Assembly (NCBI RefSeq): GCF_016861655.1
Contig: NZ_BOLN01000003.1
Location: 124,001 to 188,000, forward strand
Reading direction: 5' to 3'
DNA: 64,000 bases
From: Levilactobacillus lanxiensis
GTDB taxonomy: Bacteria > Bacillota > Bacilli > Lactobacillales > Lactobacillaceae
The notes below the pieces were generated by a model, which worked only from the letters and a program-made list of their open reading frames with translations, had not been told where the DNA came from and did not search any database. The first letter of the stretch is position 1; each line of letters begins with the position of its first letter. This document shows, one piece after another, positions 25,726 to 34,530 of this stretch. The translations under genes and the position numbers were made by a program.

Positions 25726-25967
25726 GTGAGTCTCCTCCTAAAATTTCCCCCATACCTCTAGTGTAGCAGAACGCTCTCAGAAGGTGAAGGCAGCTAGTGG
25801 GAAGCAGGCAGACTGACTGAGCCTGGTTAGACCAATTTCATGGAAAATTTTTGACTGAGATTTTGGGAAAATTCGTAAACCGCTAAAGCAGGGGTTAAGC
25901 CTGACGTTAGCGAGTGGTCGATGGCTTTCAGAAACTCGGCAAATAAGGTGAAATTCATATTTTTAAA

Positions 25968-25981
25968 AGAAAACGCTTTCA
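25968..25981 (+). promoter_or_regulatory. cre site of the first xylose transporter
   Basis: AGAAAACGCTTTCA, identical to the site before the second transporter and one base different from that of xylA. Confidence 0.82.
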
Positions 25982-26015
25982 AAATAAACCGAAAGATGGT
26001 ATTCTACTTTCTGAG

Positions 26016-26038
26016 GTTGGTTTATCCGACCAACCAAC
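26016..26038 (+). promoter_or_regulatory. XylR operator of the first transporter
   Basis: GTTGGTT, nine bases, AACCAAC: a perfect inverted repeat. Confidence 0.85.
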
Positions 26039-26130
26039 AGCAAAACCAACTTACATGTTCAGCTATACTTCCACATACGTTGTCACGACTTAAGAATTTA
26101 TGGCGCAAAGCCACATAAGGAGCGAAATCT

Positions 26131-27504
26131 ATGCGAAAAGTTTCGACCGGATTTGTTTATTTTTTTGGCGCGTTGGGCGGCTTACTCTTTGGGTACGATA
26201 CCGGGGTAATCTCTGGCGCAATTCTATTCATTCAAAAGCAGATGCACCTGGGTTCCTGGCAACAGGGCTGGGTCGTAAGTGCCGTGCTCTTGGGCGCAAT
26301 CCTGGGGGCCGCCATCATTGGGCCATCCTCTGACCGCTATGGACGGCGCAAACTGTTATTGTTATCAGCTATTATCTTCTTCATCGGGGCCATTGGCTCC
26401 GGGTTGGCGCCAGAATTCTGGACGCTAATCATCTCCCGAGTCATTCTCGGGATGGCCGTGGGGGCCGCTTCGGCGCTGATTCCCACGTATTTGGCCGAAT
26501 TATCTCCCGCTGACAAACGGGGGACGGTCTCCAGTCTGTTCCAACTGATGGTGATGACCGGGATCCTGCTGGCCTACATCACCAATTACGCCTGGGCGGG
26601 CATTCCAACCGGCTGGCGGTGGATGTTGGGCTTCGCAGCGATTCCCGCGGCCTTGCTGTTCTTGGGCGGGTTGATTCTGCCTGAGAGTCCTCGGTTCCTG
26701 GTGAAGACTGGCCACACGGATCAAGCGCGGGCCGTCTTGGATACCATGAACAAACACGATACGGCCGCAGTTGACGCGGAACTGAATCAGATTCAAGAAC
26801 AAGCTCAGATGAAAAATGGTGGCTGGTCCGAACTGTTTGGCAAGATGGTCCGGCCATCACTGATCATTGGGTTGGGCCTGGCGATTTTCCAACAGGTCAT
26901 GGGGTGTAACACGGTGTTGTACTACGCACCAACCATTTTTACCGATGTTGGTTTCGGGGTGAACGCGGCCTTGCTCGCCCACATCGGGATTGGGGCCTTC
27001 AACGTGATTGTCACAGCGATTGCGGTGGCTATCATGGATAAGATCGACCGGAAAAAGATGTTAAACATCGGGGCCGTTGGGATGGGGATTTCCCTGTTCG
27101 TCATGAGTATCGGGATGAAATTCTCCGGTGGCTCACAAGCCGCAGCCATTATTTCTGTGATTGCGCTGACCATCTACATTGCCTTCTTCTCCGCAACCTG
27201 GGGTCCCGTGATGTGGGTCATGATTGGGGAAGTCTTCCCACTCAACATCCGGGGACTCGGCAACTCCTTTGCCAGTGTGATCAATTGGTCCGCGAACATG
27301 GTCGTTTCCCTGACGTTCCCAGCCCTCCTGAACTTCTTCGGGACGGGAAGTCTGTTCATCGGTTACGGCGTATTGTGCTTCGCTTCCATCTGGTTCGTCC
27401 AGAAGAAAGTCTTTGAAACGCGGAACCGTTCGCTGGAAGACATTGAAGCGACACTGCGGGCAAAGGCTGGCGAGACGGCTAGTGACCTGAGTACAGTTAA
27501 ATAA
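26131..27504 (+). CDS. xylT: D-xylose:proton symporter, copy 1
   Basis: A 457-residue MFS sugar porter with 12 membrane helices. Family motifs are FGYDTGVISGA in helix 1, D-R-x-G-R-R (SDRYGRRK) in loop 2-3, LAELSPADKRG, LPESPRFL after helix 6, and MDKIDRKKM in loop 8-9. AAGGAGCG precedes the ATG. It is about nine tenths identical to the next gene, with divergence concentrated in helix 1-5 ends, the central loop and the C-terminus. It has its own cre site and XylR operator, so both copies should respond to xylose and glucose. Substrate is inferred from the cluster. Confidence 0.93.
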   Translation: MRKVSTGFVYFFGALGGLLFGYDTGVISGAILFIQKQMHLGSWQQGWVVSAVLLGAILGAAIIGPSSDRYGRRKLLLLSAIIFFIGAIGSGLAPEFWTLIISRVILGMAVGAASALIPTYLAELSPADKRGTVSSLFQLMVMTGILLAYITNYAWAGIPTGWRWMLGFAAIPAALLFLGGLILPESPRFLVKTGHTDQARAVLDTMNKHDTAAVDAELNQIQEQAQMKNGGWSELFGKMVRPSLIIGLGLAIFQQVMGCNTVLYYAPTIFTDVGFGVNAALLAHIGIGAFNVIVTAIAVAIMDKIDRKKMLNIGAVGMGISLFVMSIGMKFSGGSQAAAIISVIALTIYIAFFSATWGPVMWVMIGEVFPLNIRGLGNSFASVINWSANMVVSLTFPALLNFFGTGSLFIGYGVLCFASIWFVQKKVFETRNRSLEDIEATLRAKAGETASDLSTVK

Positions 27505-27543
27505 TCTAAACACCCACGTGACTGTAGGCGTTTGAAATCTAGG

Positions 27544-27577
27544 GATGGCTGTTCGCAATTTTCGGGCAGCCATTTTG
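27544..27577 (+). terminator. Terminator between the two transporters
   Basis: ATGGCTGTTCG pairs with CGGGCAGCCAT, then TTTTG. The second transporter is therefore a separate unit. Confidence 0.65.
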
Positions 27578-27603
27578 AATTATTACAAAATAAACCGTTA
27601 AAC

Positions 27604-27617
27604 AGAAAACGCTTTCA
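27604..27617 (+). promoter_or_regulatory. cre site of the second xylose transporter
   Basis: AGAAAACGCTTTCA, 223 bases before the start codon. Confidence 0.82.
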
Positions 27618-27651
27618 AAAATCAACAAAATGTGATAACATAATTGTCATG

Positions 27652-27674
27652 GTTGGTTGCGACAATCAACCAAC
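27652..27674 (+). promoter_or_regulatory. XylR operator of the second transporter
   Basis: GTTGGTT, nine bases, AACCAAC: same perfect inverted repeat as copy 1 with a different spacer. Confidence 0.85.
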
Positions 27675-27839
27675 TGGAATGTCAACTTACACTTATTCAC
27701 ATAGATAGGCGTTTGCCACGCTACCAATCCAGAAACCAGACTGCGAGACAGCTGGTTGCCCGATTCCTAACTGACAGAACACCACAAGATTCTCGAAATT
27801 ATTACGTCAACGGCTAAGGGCCGCATAAGGAGCGAGATT

Positions 27840-29213
27840 ATGCGAAAAGTTTCAACCGGATTTGTCTATTTCTTCGGTGCGCTCGGTGGATTACTCTTTG
27901 GGTACGATACCGGTGTCATCTCCGGAGCCATCTTATTTATTCAAAAACAAATGCATTTAGGTTCCTGGCAACAGGGCTGGGTCGTGAGTGCCGTCCTGTT
28001 AGGGGCCATCTTAGGGGCCGCCATCATCGGGCCATCGTCTGACCGTTACGGCCGACGGAAATTATTACTGTTATCTGCTATTATCTTCTTCATCGGGGCG
28101 TTAGGCTCTGCCTTCTCACCCGAATTCTGGACGCTGATTGTGTCACGGATTATCTTAGGGATGGCCGTCGGGGCTGCCTCAGCCTTGATTCCCACGTACC
28201 TGGCCGAACTCTCACCCGCTGACAAACGGGGGACCGTTTCCAGTCTGTTCCAACTGATGGTCATGAGCGGGATTCTCTTGGCCTACATCACCAACTACAG
28301 CTTTTCTGGCATGTACAGCGGCTGGCGTTGGATGCTCGGTTTCGCTGCGATTCCAGCGGCCTTGCTCTTCTTGGGTGGGTTGATCTTACCCGAAAGTCCC
28401 CGTTTCTTGGTCAAATCAGGCCATATGGATCAAGCACGTGAAGTCCTTGAAACCATGAATAAGCATGACGAAGTTGCCGTTAAAAAGGAAGTTGATGCCA
28501 TTGAGGCCTCAGCTAAAATTGTGAGCGGTGGCTGGTCCGAATTGTTTGGGAAGATGGTTCGTCCTTCACTGATTATCGGGTTGGGCTTGGCTATTTTCCA
28601 ACAGGTCATGGGCTGTAACACGGTGCTCTACTACGCGCCAACTATCTTTACTGACGTTGGTTTCGGTGTGGACGCCGCCTTGCTGGCCCACATTGGGATT
28701 GGGGTCTTCAACGTGATTGTGACCGCGATTGCTGTGACCATCATGGATAAGATTGACCGGAAAAAGATGTTGAACATCGGTGCCGTTGGGATGGGGATTT
28801 CCCTGTTCGTCATGAGCTTTGGGATGAAGTTCTCTGGCGGTTCGCAAACGGCGGCCATCATTTCCGTGATTGCCTTGACCATCTACATTGCCTTCTTCTC
28901 CGCTACTTGGGGTCCTGTCATGTGGGTCATGATTGGGGAAGTCTTCCCATTGAATATTCGGGGCTTAGGGAACTCCTTTGCGTCCGTTATCAACTGGACG
29001 GCGAACATGATCGTTTCCTTAACCTTCCCATCTTTGTTGGACTTCTTTGGGACTGGGAGCCTGTTCATCGGTTACGGTGTGCTGTGCTTCGTCTCCATCT
29101 GGTTCGTCCAAAAGAAGGTCTTCGAAACCCGGAACCGTTCTTTGGAAGATATCGAAGCTACGTTGCGGGAAAAGGCTGGCGAAGAAACCACGACCTTGAG
29201 TGCAACGAAGTAA
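27840..29213 (+). CDS. D-xylose:proton symporter, copy 2
   Basis: A 457-residue MFS sugar porter and close paralogue of the gene at 26131, with identical start (MRKVSTGFVYFFGALGGLLF) and the same family motifs (SDRYGRRK, LPESPRFLV, MDKIDRKKM). It differs most at residues ~150-157 (NYSFSGMYSG instead of NYAWAGIPTG) and in the central cytoplasmic loop (~195-225), which could alter affinity. Codon use is more like that of highly expressed genes (more TTG/TTA, ATC) than copy 1. It has its own terminator, cre site and operator. The conserved 5' region suggests duplication of a whole transcription unit. Confidence 0.92.
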   Translation: MRKVSTGFVYFFGALGGLLFGYDTGVISGAILFIQKQMHLGSWQQGWVVSAVLLGAILGAAIIGPSSDRYGRRKLLLLSAIIFFIGALGSAFSPEFWTLIVSRIILGMAVGAASALIPTYLAELSPADKRGTVSSLFQLMVMSGILLAYITNYSFSGMYSGWRWMLGFAAIPAALLFLGGLILPESPRFLVKSGHMDQAREVLETMNKHDEVAVKKEVDAIEASAKIVSGGWSELFGKMVRPSLIIGLGLAIFQQVMGCNTVLYYAPTIFTDVGFGVDAALLAHIGIGVFNVIVTAIAVTIMDKIDRKKMLNIGAVGMGISLFVMSFGMKFSGGSQTAAIISVIALTIYIAFFSATWGPVMWVMIGEVFPLNIRGLGNSFASVINWTANMIVSLTFPSLLDFFGTGSLFIGYGVLCFVSIWFVQKKVFETRNRSLEDIEATLREKAGEETTTLSATK

Positions 29214-29232
29214 GTTAAATAGGTAACTAACT

Positions 29233-29263
29233 GAGGGCCTGACACTGTTGTCGGGCTCTTTTT
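29233..29263 (+). terminator. Terminator of the second transporter
   Basis: GAGGGCCTGACA pairs imperfectly with TTGTCGGGCTC, then TTTTT. Confidence 0.75.
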
Positions 29264-29471
29264 GATGAATCGGTTTCTTTACGTAGGGGGTTCAACCAGA
29301 AAATTCTAGGTGAAGTCTTTCAGAAAGCTATCGGCGCAGAGACGGCCTTTTTAAGTGAGCAAACTATGAATTTAACAAACTATTTAACACCGCATATAGC
29401 GATGGGACCGGATTTGAGCCGGATTAACTGACCGACCATGTGATAAATGAACATTTTTTCACAAAATATGG

Positions 29472-29485
29472 TGCAATCGCTTTCC
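29472..29485 (+). promoter_or_regulatory. Possible cre site before butA
   Basis: TGCAATCGCTTTCC fits the TGNAANCGNWNNCW consensus except the last base. It lies 71 bases before the start. The rest of 29264-29555 shows no other recognisable element. Confidence 0.5.
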
Positions 29486-29540
29486 TTTTCATAATTTTTC
29501 CGTTATGATAAGAACGTACCTGGAAATTTACTTATTCTGA

Positions 29541-30335
<795 letters not shown>

Positions 30336-30369
30336 ACATTTAATGATTCACAAAGATTGATTGGTAAGG

Positions 30370-30400
30370 TCACCACGCAGAGATGTGTGGTGATTTTTTT
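30370..30400 (+). terminator. Terminator of butA
   Basis: TCACCAC pairs with GTGGTGA, then seven T. Confidence 0.85.
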
Positions 30401-30404
30401 GTAT

Positions 30405-30560
30405 AAGAGTGCGGAACGAGCCGTTTAGGTCCTGAGCATTAACGTCGGCTAAGTGATGACCCCGGGCTTGGGTCATTGCTTAGCCGGGGTTAAGCACAGG
30501 GACCTGGCTCGTGGAGCACGTTTCGGAAGCTGCCAGGATCTGGATATAACGGCGAGAGAA
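30405..30560 (+). repeat. Structured repeat family C, copy 1 (full)
   Basis: About 155 bases directly after the butA terminator. A long interrupted hairpin forms from CGAGCC/GGCTCG, AGGTCCTG/CAGGGACCT, GCATTAAC/GGTTAAGC and GGCTAAG/CTTAGCC around a GACCC/GGGTC tip. A conserved single-stranded tail GCACGTTTCGGAAGCTGCCAG follows in shorter pieces. Other copies are at 37624, 37815, 59790 and 59992. Confidence 0.78.
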
Positions 30561-30711
30561 AAACCAGCGATTTAATCGGATGGCAGTTAAACAAAATTGT
30601 CAGCAGCACACCCTAACAGCAAGAAGAACAGTATCCCGAATAATATGTAAGGTTAGATAAATTGCCCCAACACCTATTGTCCCCCAAAACCAGTCCCCAT
30701 AAACCGCAAAC

Positions 30712-30756
30712 AAAAACATCTAGCAACGGAGGGTAAGGACGTTGCCAGGTGTTTTT
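30712..30756. terminator. Bidirectional terminator hairpin
   Basis: AAAACATCTAGCAACG pairs with CGTTGCCAGGTGTTTT with T runs on both strands. It could end a transcript crossing the family C element or the reverse-strand small ORF at 30761. Confidence 0.65.
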
Positions 30757-30760
30757 GGCA

Positions 30761-30871
30761 CTACTTTGATTGGAGTTCTTGGACGGCGGCAGTTAGACTG
30801 GGACTGCCGCCGTCCAGGAGAAGGGACAGCAAAACTAATTCGATGAGATTGGGTGTGTTGGTTTGAGACAT
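30761..30871 (-). CDS. Possible small peptide gene, 36 aa
   Basis: A short reverse-strand reading frame with a perfect AAGGAGG site eight bases before ATG at 30871, an extended -10-like box (TGC TACAAT) further upstream, and a terminator right after the stop. The peptide begins MSQTNTPNLIELVLLSLLLD and ends in polar residues; its centre is hydrophobic. Oddly, codons in the middle form a perfect 14-pair inverted repeat (30780-30793 with 30103 bases offset not implied: partner 30803-30816). I recognise no family. It could be a small regulatory or membrane peptide, or only a leader. Confidence 0.45.
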   Translation of the reverse strand: MSQTNTPNLIELVLLSLLLDGGSPSLTAAVQELQSK

Positions 30872-31045
30872 TGATGAGGCCTCCTTAGGTATCATCGAGG
30901 TTCATTGTAGCAAGCTTATATAATGATTGCGTGTGGTTTATGTATTGAAGATGTAAAGGCCCAAATTGACGATTAATGCGGCAATATTCCCCCGGAAAAC
31001 CATGGTACAATAGGGACGATTGATTAACCGTTTAGGGGTGAAAGC

Positions 31046-31420
31046 ATGATTGCAGAATTTGAAGAATATATCGCCAAGATTGATGATCCAGCGCACCAAG
31101 ACCGTTTACGGACCGTGTTGAATTGGGTCCAGGACACCTTCCCACAACTAGAGCAGCGGTTTGCCTGGAACCAGCCGATGTTCACCGACCATGGGACCTT
31201 CATTATTGGTTTCAGCGTGGCCAAGGCGCACATGGCTTTCGCTCCGGAAGGCCCCGTGATGGCCCAATTTGCCGACCAGATTGCCGCCGCAAACTATAAT
31301 CCGGGCAAGAAGTTCGGGCGCATCAAATGGACGCAGGACGTGGATTACGACCTGCTGAAACAAATTATTGCTTTTAACATTGCCGATAAGGCCGACGTTA
31401 CAACATTTTGGCGTAAATAA
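31046..31420 (+). CDS. DUF1801 / YdhG-like protein
   Basis: A 124-residue protein of the DUF1801 family (YdhG-like, described as frataxin-like iron chaperones in Bacillus, e.g. Fra). Features are the early YIAKIDDPAHQDRLRTVLNWV helix, RFAWNQPMFTDHGTFIIGFSVAKAHMAFAPE core strands and the late GRIKWTQDVDYDLLKQII. A role in iron-sulfur or haem supply is known for one relative only and is not shown here. AGGGGTGAAAGC precedes the ATG. The gene stands alone with a terminator just after the stop. Confidence 0.82.
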   Translation: MIAEFEEYIAKIDDPAHQDRLRTVLNWVQDTFPQLEQRFAWNQPMFTDHGTFIIGFSVAKAHMAFAPEGPVMAQFADQIAAANYNPGKKFGRIKWTQDVDYDLLKQIIAFNIADKADVTTFWRK

Positions 31421-31463
31421 AAAATTCCTCGCTAGCCCAATTTACAGCTAGCGGGGAATTTTA
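31420..31463. terminator. Bidirectional terminator
   Basis: AAAAATTCC and CGCTAGC pair with GCTAGCG and GGGAATTTT around a short loop. Shared by the DUF1801 and usp genes. Confidence 0.8.
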
Positions 31464-31469
31464 ACGTTT

Positions 31470-31985
31470 TTAAGAGAACTTGGGTTGGTTCTTGTTCTTT
31501 GTCGCAACCGTCGAGGCATCAATGGCCAAACCATTTTCATCGGTCCGGACCACGAAGACGTCGACCGCCGTCATTCGGCTAACGTAAGCCGTGACGGAGC
31601 CTTCAACCATCCGGGCAACGGCGCTCATCCCGGTGGCCCCAATGACAATCAAATCGTTCTTATGGTCGGTGACGAACTCGTGAGAAATAACCGTCTTGGG
31701 ATTGCCGAAACGCACGTGAATGGCCATATCTTTGAAGCCAGTGGCCGCGCGGGTCGTTTGGACCAGGGAATCCAAATAGGACGTCGCATCCGCGACCAAA
31801 TCGTGAATGACACCACCGGGCATGGAACCACTTGCATAGAAGCCGTAATGGTTGATGCGTAAGACATTCAAGAGGTCAATGTGAGCATTGTCTTGTTGGG
31901 CAACGATGACCGCCTTCTTTAAGGCCAGTTCCGCTTGGACTGAACCGTCTACGGGAACCAGGATGTTGGTATAGTGCTGTTCCAT
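31470..31985 (-). CDS. Universal stress protein, UspA family
   Basis: A 171-residue Usp with the ATP-binding pattern: NILVPVDGSVQAELALKKAV at the N-terminus and LIVIGATGMSAVARMVEGSVTAYV (G-x-x-G-x9-G-S/T) near residue 135. It is longer than typical because of a polar tail of ~20 residues ending NKNQPKFS. Proteins with this motif bind ATP and help stress survival. It follows the PEBP gene by 20 bases on the same strand and is likely its operon partner. Confidence 0.9.
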   Translation of the reverse strand: MEQHYTNILVPVDGSVQAELALKKAVIVAQQDNAHIDLLNVLRINHYGFYASGSMPGGVIHDLVADATSYLDSLVQTTRAATGFKDMAIHVRFGNPKTVISHEFVTDHKNDLIVIGATGMSAVARMVEGSVTAYVSRMTAVDVFVVRTDENGLAIDASTVATKNKNQPKFS

Positions 31986-32005
31986 AATTAGCCTTCTTTT
32001 TAAGT

Positions 32006-32515
32006 TTAAACTCGTCCGCGTAACGTAATCGTTGCGGTGTCCAGGACGTGGCCGTTGATTTGATGGAGCAGGTCGTTTAACCAGAAGCCTTCGTCCAGGT
32101 CTAGCTTGGTGTTCAGGGCGTAGACGGTCAGGCTGTAATCGTGGTCGCCGTTCGGTGGGAAAGGACCCGTATAATTTTGGAAAATAGCTGGGTCCGTGTT
32201 ATTAATGAGGGAACCGGCATTACTGTTGCGACCGTGAACGTGGGGAATCGCGTTCGTCCGGGACACGTCCGCGGTAATTTCACGCGTGGTGCCAGGGAAG
32301 TTCGCGGCCACCCAGTGAATCCACGGAAAGCCACTGACGGGAACGGCATCGAAGTCGATGAGGTTCAGCGCAATGGTCTGTGTTTTCTTGGGAATCTTGG
32401 ATAGGCTGATAGGGAACGACTTGACGGGCGTCCCATCGTAAACGTCGTCGCCAGTGGCGTGCTTACTGTATTCGTCGGCTAAGAAGCCGTTTTCGGTTGG
32501 CACAAAAATTCTCAT
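32006..32515 (-). CDS. YbhB/YbcL-family PEBP-like protein
   Basis: A 169-residue protein of the phosphatidylethanolamine-binding (Raf kinase inhibitor-like) family. Motifs are FPISLSKIPKKTQTIALNLIDFDAVPVSGFPWIHWVAAN, with the D-x-D and HW ligand-site elements, then YTGPFPPNGDHDYSLTVYALN with GPxPP and H-x-Y. No signal peptide is seen. Its bacterial role is unclear. ATG at 32515 has AGGAGG six bases upstream; the frame from 32584 is rejected. It is upstream of a usp gene in one probable operon. Confidence 0.9.
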   Translation of the reverse strand: MRIFVPTENGFLADEYSKHATGDDVYDGTPVKSFPISLSKIPKKTQTIALNLIDFDAVPVSGFPWIHWVAANFPGTTREITADVSRTNAIPHVHGRNSNAGSLINNTDPAIFQNYTGPFPPNGDHDYSLTVYALNTKLDLDEGFWLNDLLHQINGHVLDTATITLRGRV

Positions 32516-32709
32516 AAAACCCCTCCTATGATCAATCCTTAACATTATTATACCGCAGGAGGTGGTTGTTCCGCGAATATTCATTAATAATGTATAAAAA
32601 TGCGTATAAAATGGATATAAGTAATAAAATTACAAAAATTGGTTGATTTTTTGGTTAACGGGCGTATGATGAATAACAATAAGTTTGGTTCCGAGAAAGG
32701 ATGACGCCC

Positions 32710-33894
32710 ATGACGCCCGCAAAGAAAATTGAAATTTTACAAAAGCTAATTCAAATTAAATCCGTTAACGACCACGAAACCGATGTGGCCGACTACATCG
32801 CTAGCCTGTTTGCCTCGTATCCACAGGCCAAGGTCGAGAAGGTGCCGTTCGCAGAAAATCGCGACAACCTGGTCGTGACGATTGGCAATCCGGACGGGCC
32901 GATGATTGGGCTGTCTGGGCATATGGACGTGGTGTCCGCGGGGGATGAAGCCGCTTGGCAACACGCGCCGTTTGCCGGGGAAGTTGTGGGCGACCAACTC
33001 TTTGGTCGGGGCGCTTCCGATATGAAGAGTGGTCTGGCGGCTATCGTCATTACCATGCTGGAATTTTTGGAAACGGGCACGCCACTAGCCGGAAGTATTC
33101 GCTTGCTGGCAACGGTCGGCGAGGAAACCGGTGAATACGGGGCCGCCACCTTGACCGATGCGGGTTATGCAGATAACCTAGCGGGCCTGGTCATCGCAGA
33201 GCCCAGTGGCCTCGACAACGTCGTTTACACCGCGCGGGGCGTGATTGATTACAAGGTCGTTTCTACTGGAAAGGGCAGTCATAGCGCGCACCCAGAGAAG
33301 GGTATCAACGCCATTGATAATTTGATGAAATTTTATAACGCCGTGGGTCCACTGATGGCACAACACACTAAGACCGATCCCGTCCTGGGCGGTCTGCTAC
33401 ACAACGTCGACCTGATCTCTGGTGGGGAACAGATCAATTCGATTCCCGCGCACGCCGAGTTGATGGCCAATATGCGGACGATTCCGGCCTACCCCAATCA
33501 GGTCATTTACGACGAGCTAGAGGCCTTGATCGCCCAACTGAACCAGGAGGATGGCGTGCAGCTTGAACTGAGCTACAGCTACCCTGAAGAGGCAATTCCG
33601 GGCGATCCTGAGGCACCACTGGTTCAATTGGCTAAGCAAATCAGTGATACGGTCTGTGACCACGATACCCAGGTTGTCGGGTCAGGCGGCGCCAATGATG
33701 GGGCCGAATTTTTGCGGGCCAAGGGCGATTTCACCAGCATTGAAATGGGTCCCGGGAGTAACACGTCACATCAAGTTGACGAGTACGTCTCCGTCACGGA
33801 ATATCTGCAGGCCATTGAGGTCTACAAGCAGTTAGTGCCGGCCTTTTTTGATCAAGTTGCTGAAAAGGACGCGCACGCAACTGCCAATAACTAA
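32710..33894 (+). CDS. M20 peptidase, ArgE/DapE family (probable succinyl-diaminopimelate desuccinylase)
   Basis: A 394-residue zinc amidohydrolase. Metal site motifs: LSGHMDVVSAGDEAAW (H and D), FGRGASDMKSGLAA (bridging D), TVGEETGEYGA (general base E and ligand E), VIAEPSG (D/E ligand) and NTSHQVDEYV (final His). The dimerisation domain starts ARGVIDYKVVSTGKGSHSAHPEKG. It could remove the succinyl group in lysine/peptidoglycan precursor synthesis or act on other N-acyl amino acids; the context does not decide. ATG at 32710 is chosen because the AGAAAGG site directly abuts the ATG at 32701. Confidence 0.85.
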   Translation: MTPAKKIEILQKLIQIKSVNDHETDVADYIASLFASYPQAKVEKVPFAENRDNLVVTIGNPDGPMIGLSGHMDVVSAGDEAAWQHAPFAGEVVGDQLFGRGASDMKSGLAAIVITMLEFLETGTPLAGSIRLLATVGEETGEYGAATLTDAGYADNLAGLVIAEPSGLDNVVYTARGVIDYKVVSTGKGSHSAHPEKGINAIDNLMKFYNAVGPLMAQHTKTDPVLGGLLHNVDLISGGEQINSIPAHAELMANMRTIPAYPNQVIYDELEALIAQLNQEDGVQLELSYSYPEEAIPGDPEAPLVQLAKQISDTVCDHDTQVVGSGGANDGAEFLRAKGDFTSIEMGPGSNTSHQVDEYVSVTEYLQAIEVYKQLVPAFFDQVAEKDAHATANN

Positions 33895-33903
33895 CTAAAT
33901 TGA

Positions 33904-33948
33904 ACCGGGTACGACCAGTTGACTAGGAACTGATTGGGCCCGGTTTTT
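33904..33948 (+). terminator. Terminator of the M20 peptidase gene
   Basis: ACCGGG and CAGTT elements pair with AACTG and CCCGGT, then TTTTT. Confidence 0.78.
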
Positions 33949-34071
33949 GATTGGGTGGAGAATGATTTGGGGGATGGGTACGATAGCGGTGGGATTTAGT
34001 GTACAGTAGGCTAAGTGAACAGGTATACTAGATAGACTGGTATCAGACGGAAACGCCTAAGGAGAAAAGAT

Positions 34072-34530
34072 ATGACTGATGTGTTTAAATTAGTTAATTG
34101 GTTCAGAGCCGTGAGTAATGCACAGATGCGTCAGTACGATGCGGATGAACTGAGCCAAATGAAGGTCATGAAATTGTTATATTATGTGCAGGGAACGTAT
34201 TTGGCAATTCATGGCGAAAAGGCCTTTGCGAATGACATCTTAGCTTGGCGTTATGGACCAGCAATTAAAGCGGTTCATGACAAATATGCTGGAAAAGTGA
34301 GCATTGTTGGGCAACTGGCAACATCGGATTTAGCAGACTACAATGAAGTTCGACAGGATGATAGGCTTGAACCGGTCTTAACGGCTGTTTGGCAGGCGTA
34401 TGGCGATATGTCTGCCATTCAGTTAATGAAGAAAACGCATGAAGAAGCACCTTGGTTAGAGACTAATCAGAGCCAGGTGATTTCGCCGGGACTAATGGCA
34501 GATTTTTTTAAACGAGAAATTGTTCTGTGA
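34072..34530 (+). CDS. Panacea-domain (SocA/DUF4065-like) antitoxin
   Basis: A 152-residue helical protein with the Panacea pattern: MKVMKLLYYVQGTYLAIHGEKAFANDILAWRYGPAIKAVHDKY at ~35-85, then LTAVWQAYGDMSAIQLMKKTHEEAPWLE. Panacea proteins (PanA) are versatile antitoxins that neutralise unrelated toxins encoded beside them. The downstream gene overlaps it by four bases (GTGA), typical of such pairs. G+C of the pair is visibly lower than the surroundings, suggesting transfer. AAGGAGAAAAG precedes the ATG. Confidence 0.88.
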   Translation: MTDVFKLVNWFRAVSNAQMRQYDADELSQMKVMKLLYYVQGTYLAIHGEKAFANDILAWRYGPAIKAVHDKYAGKVSIVGQLATSDLADYNEVRQDDRLEPVLTAVWQAYGDMSAIQLMKKTHEEAPWLETNQSQVISPGLMADFFKREIVL

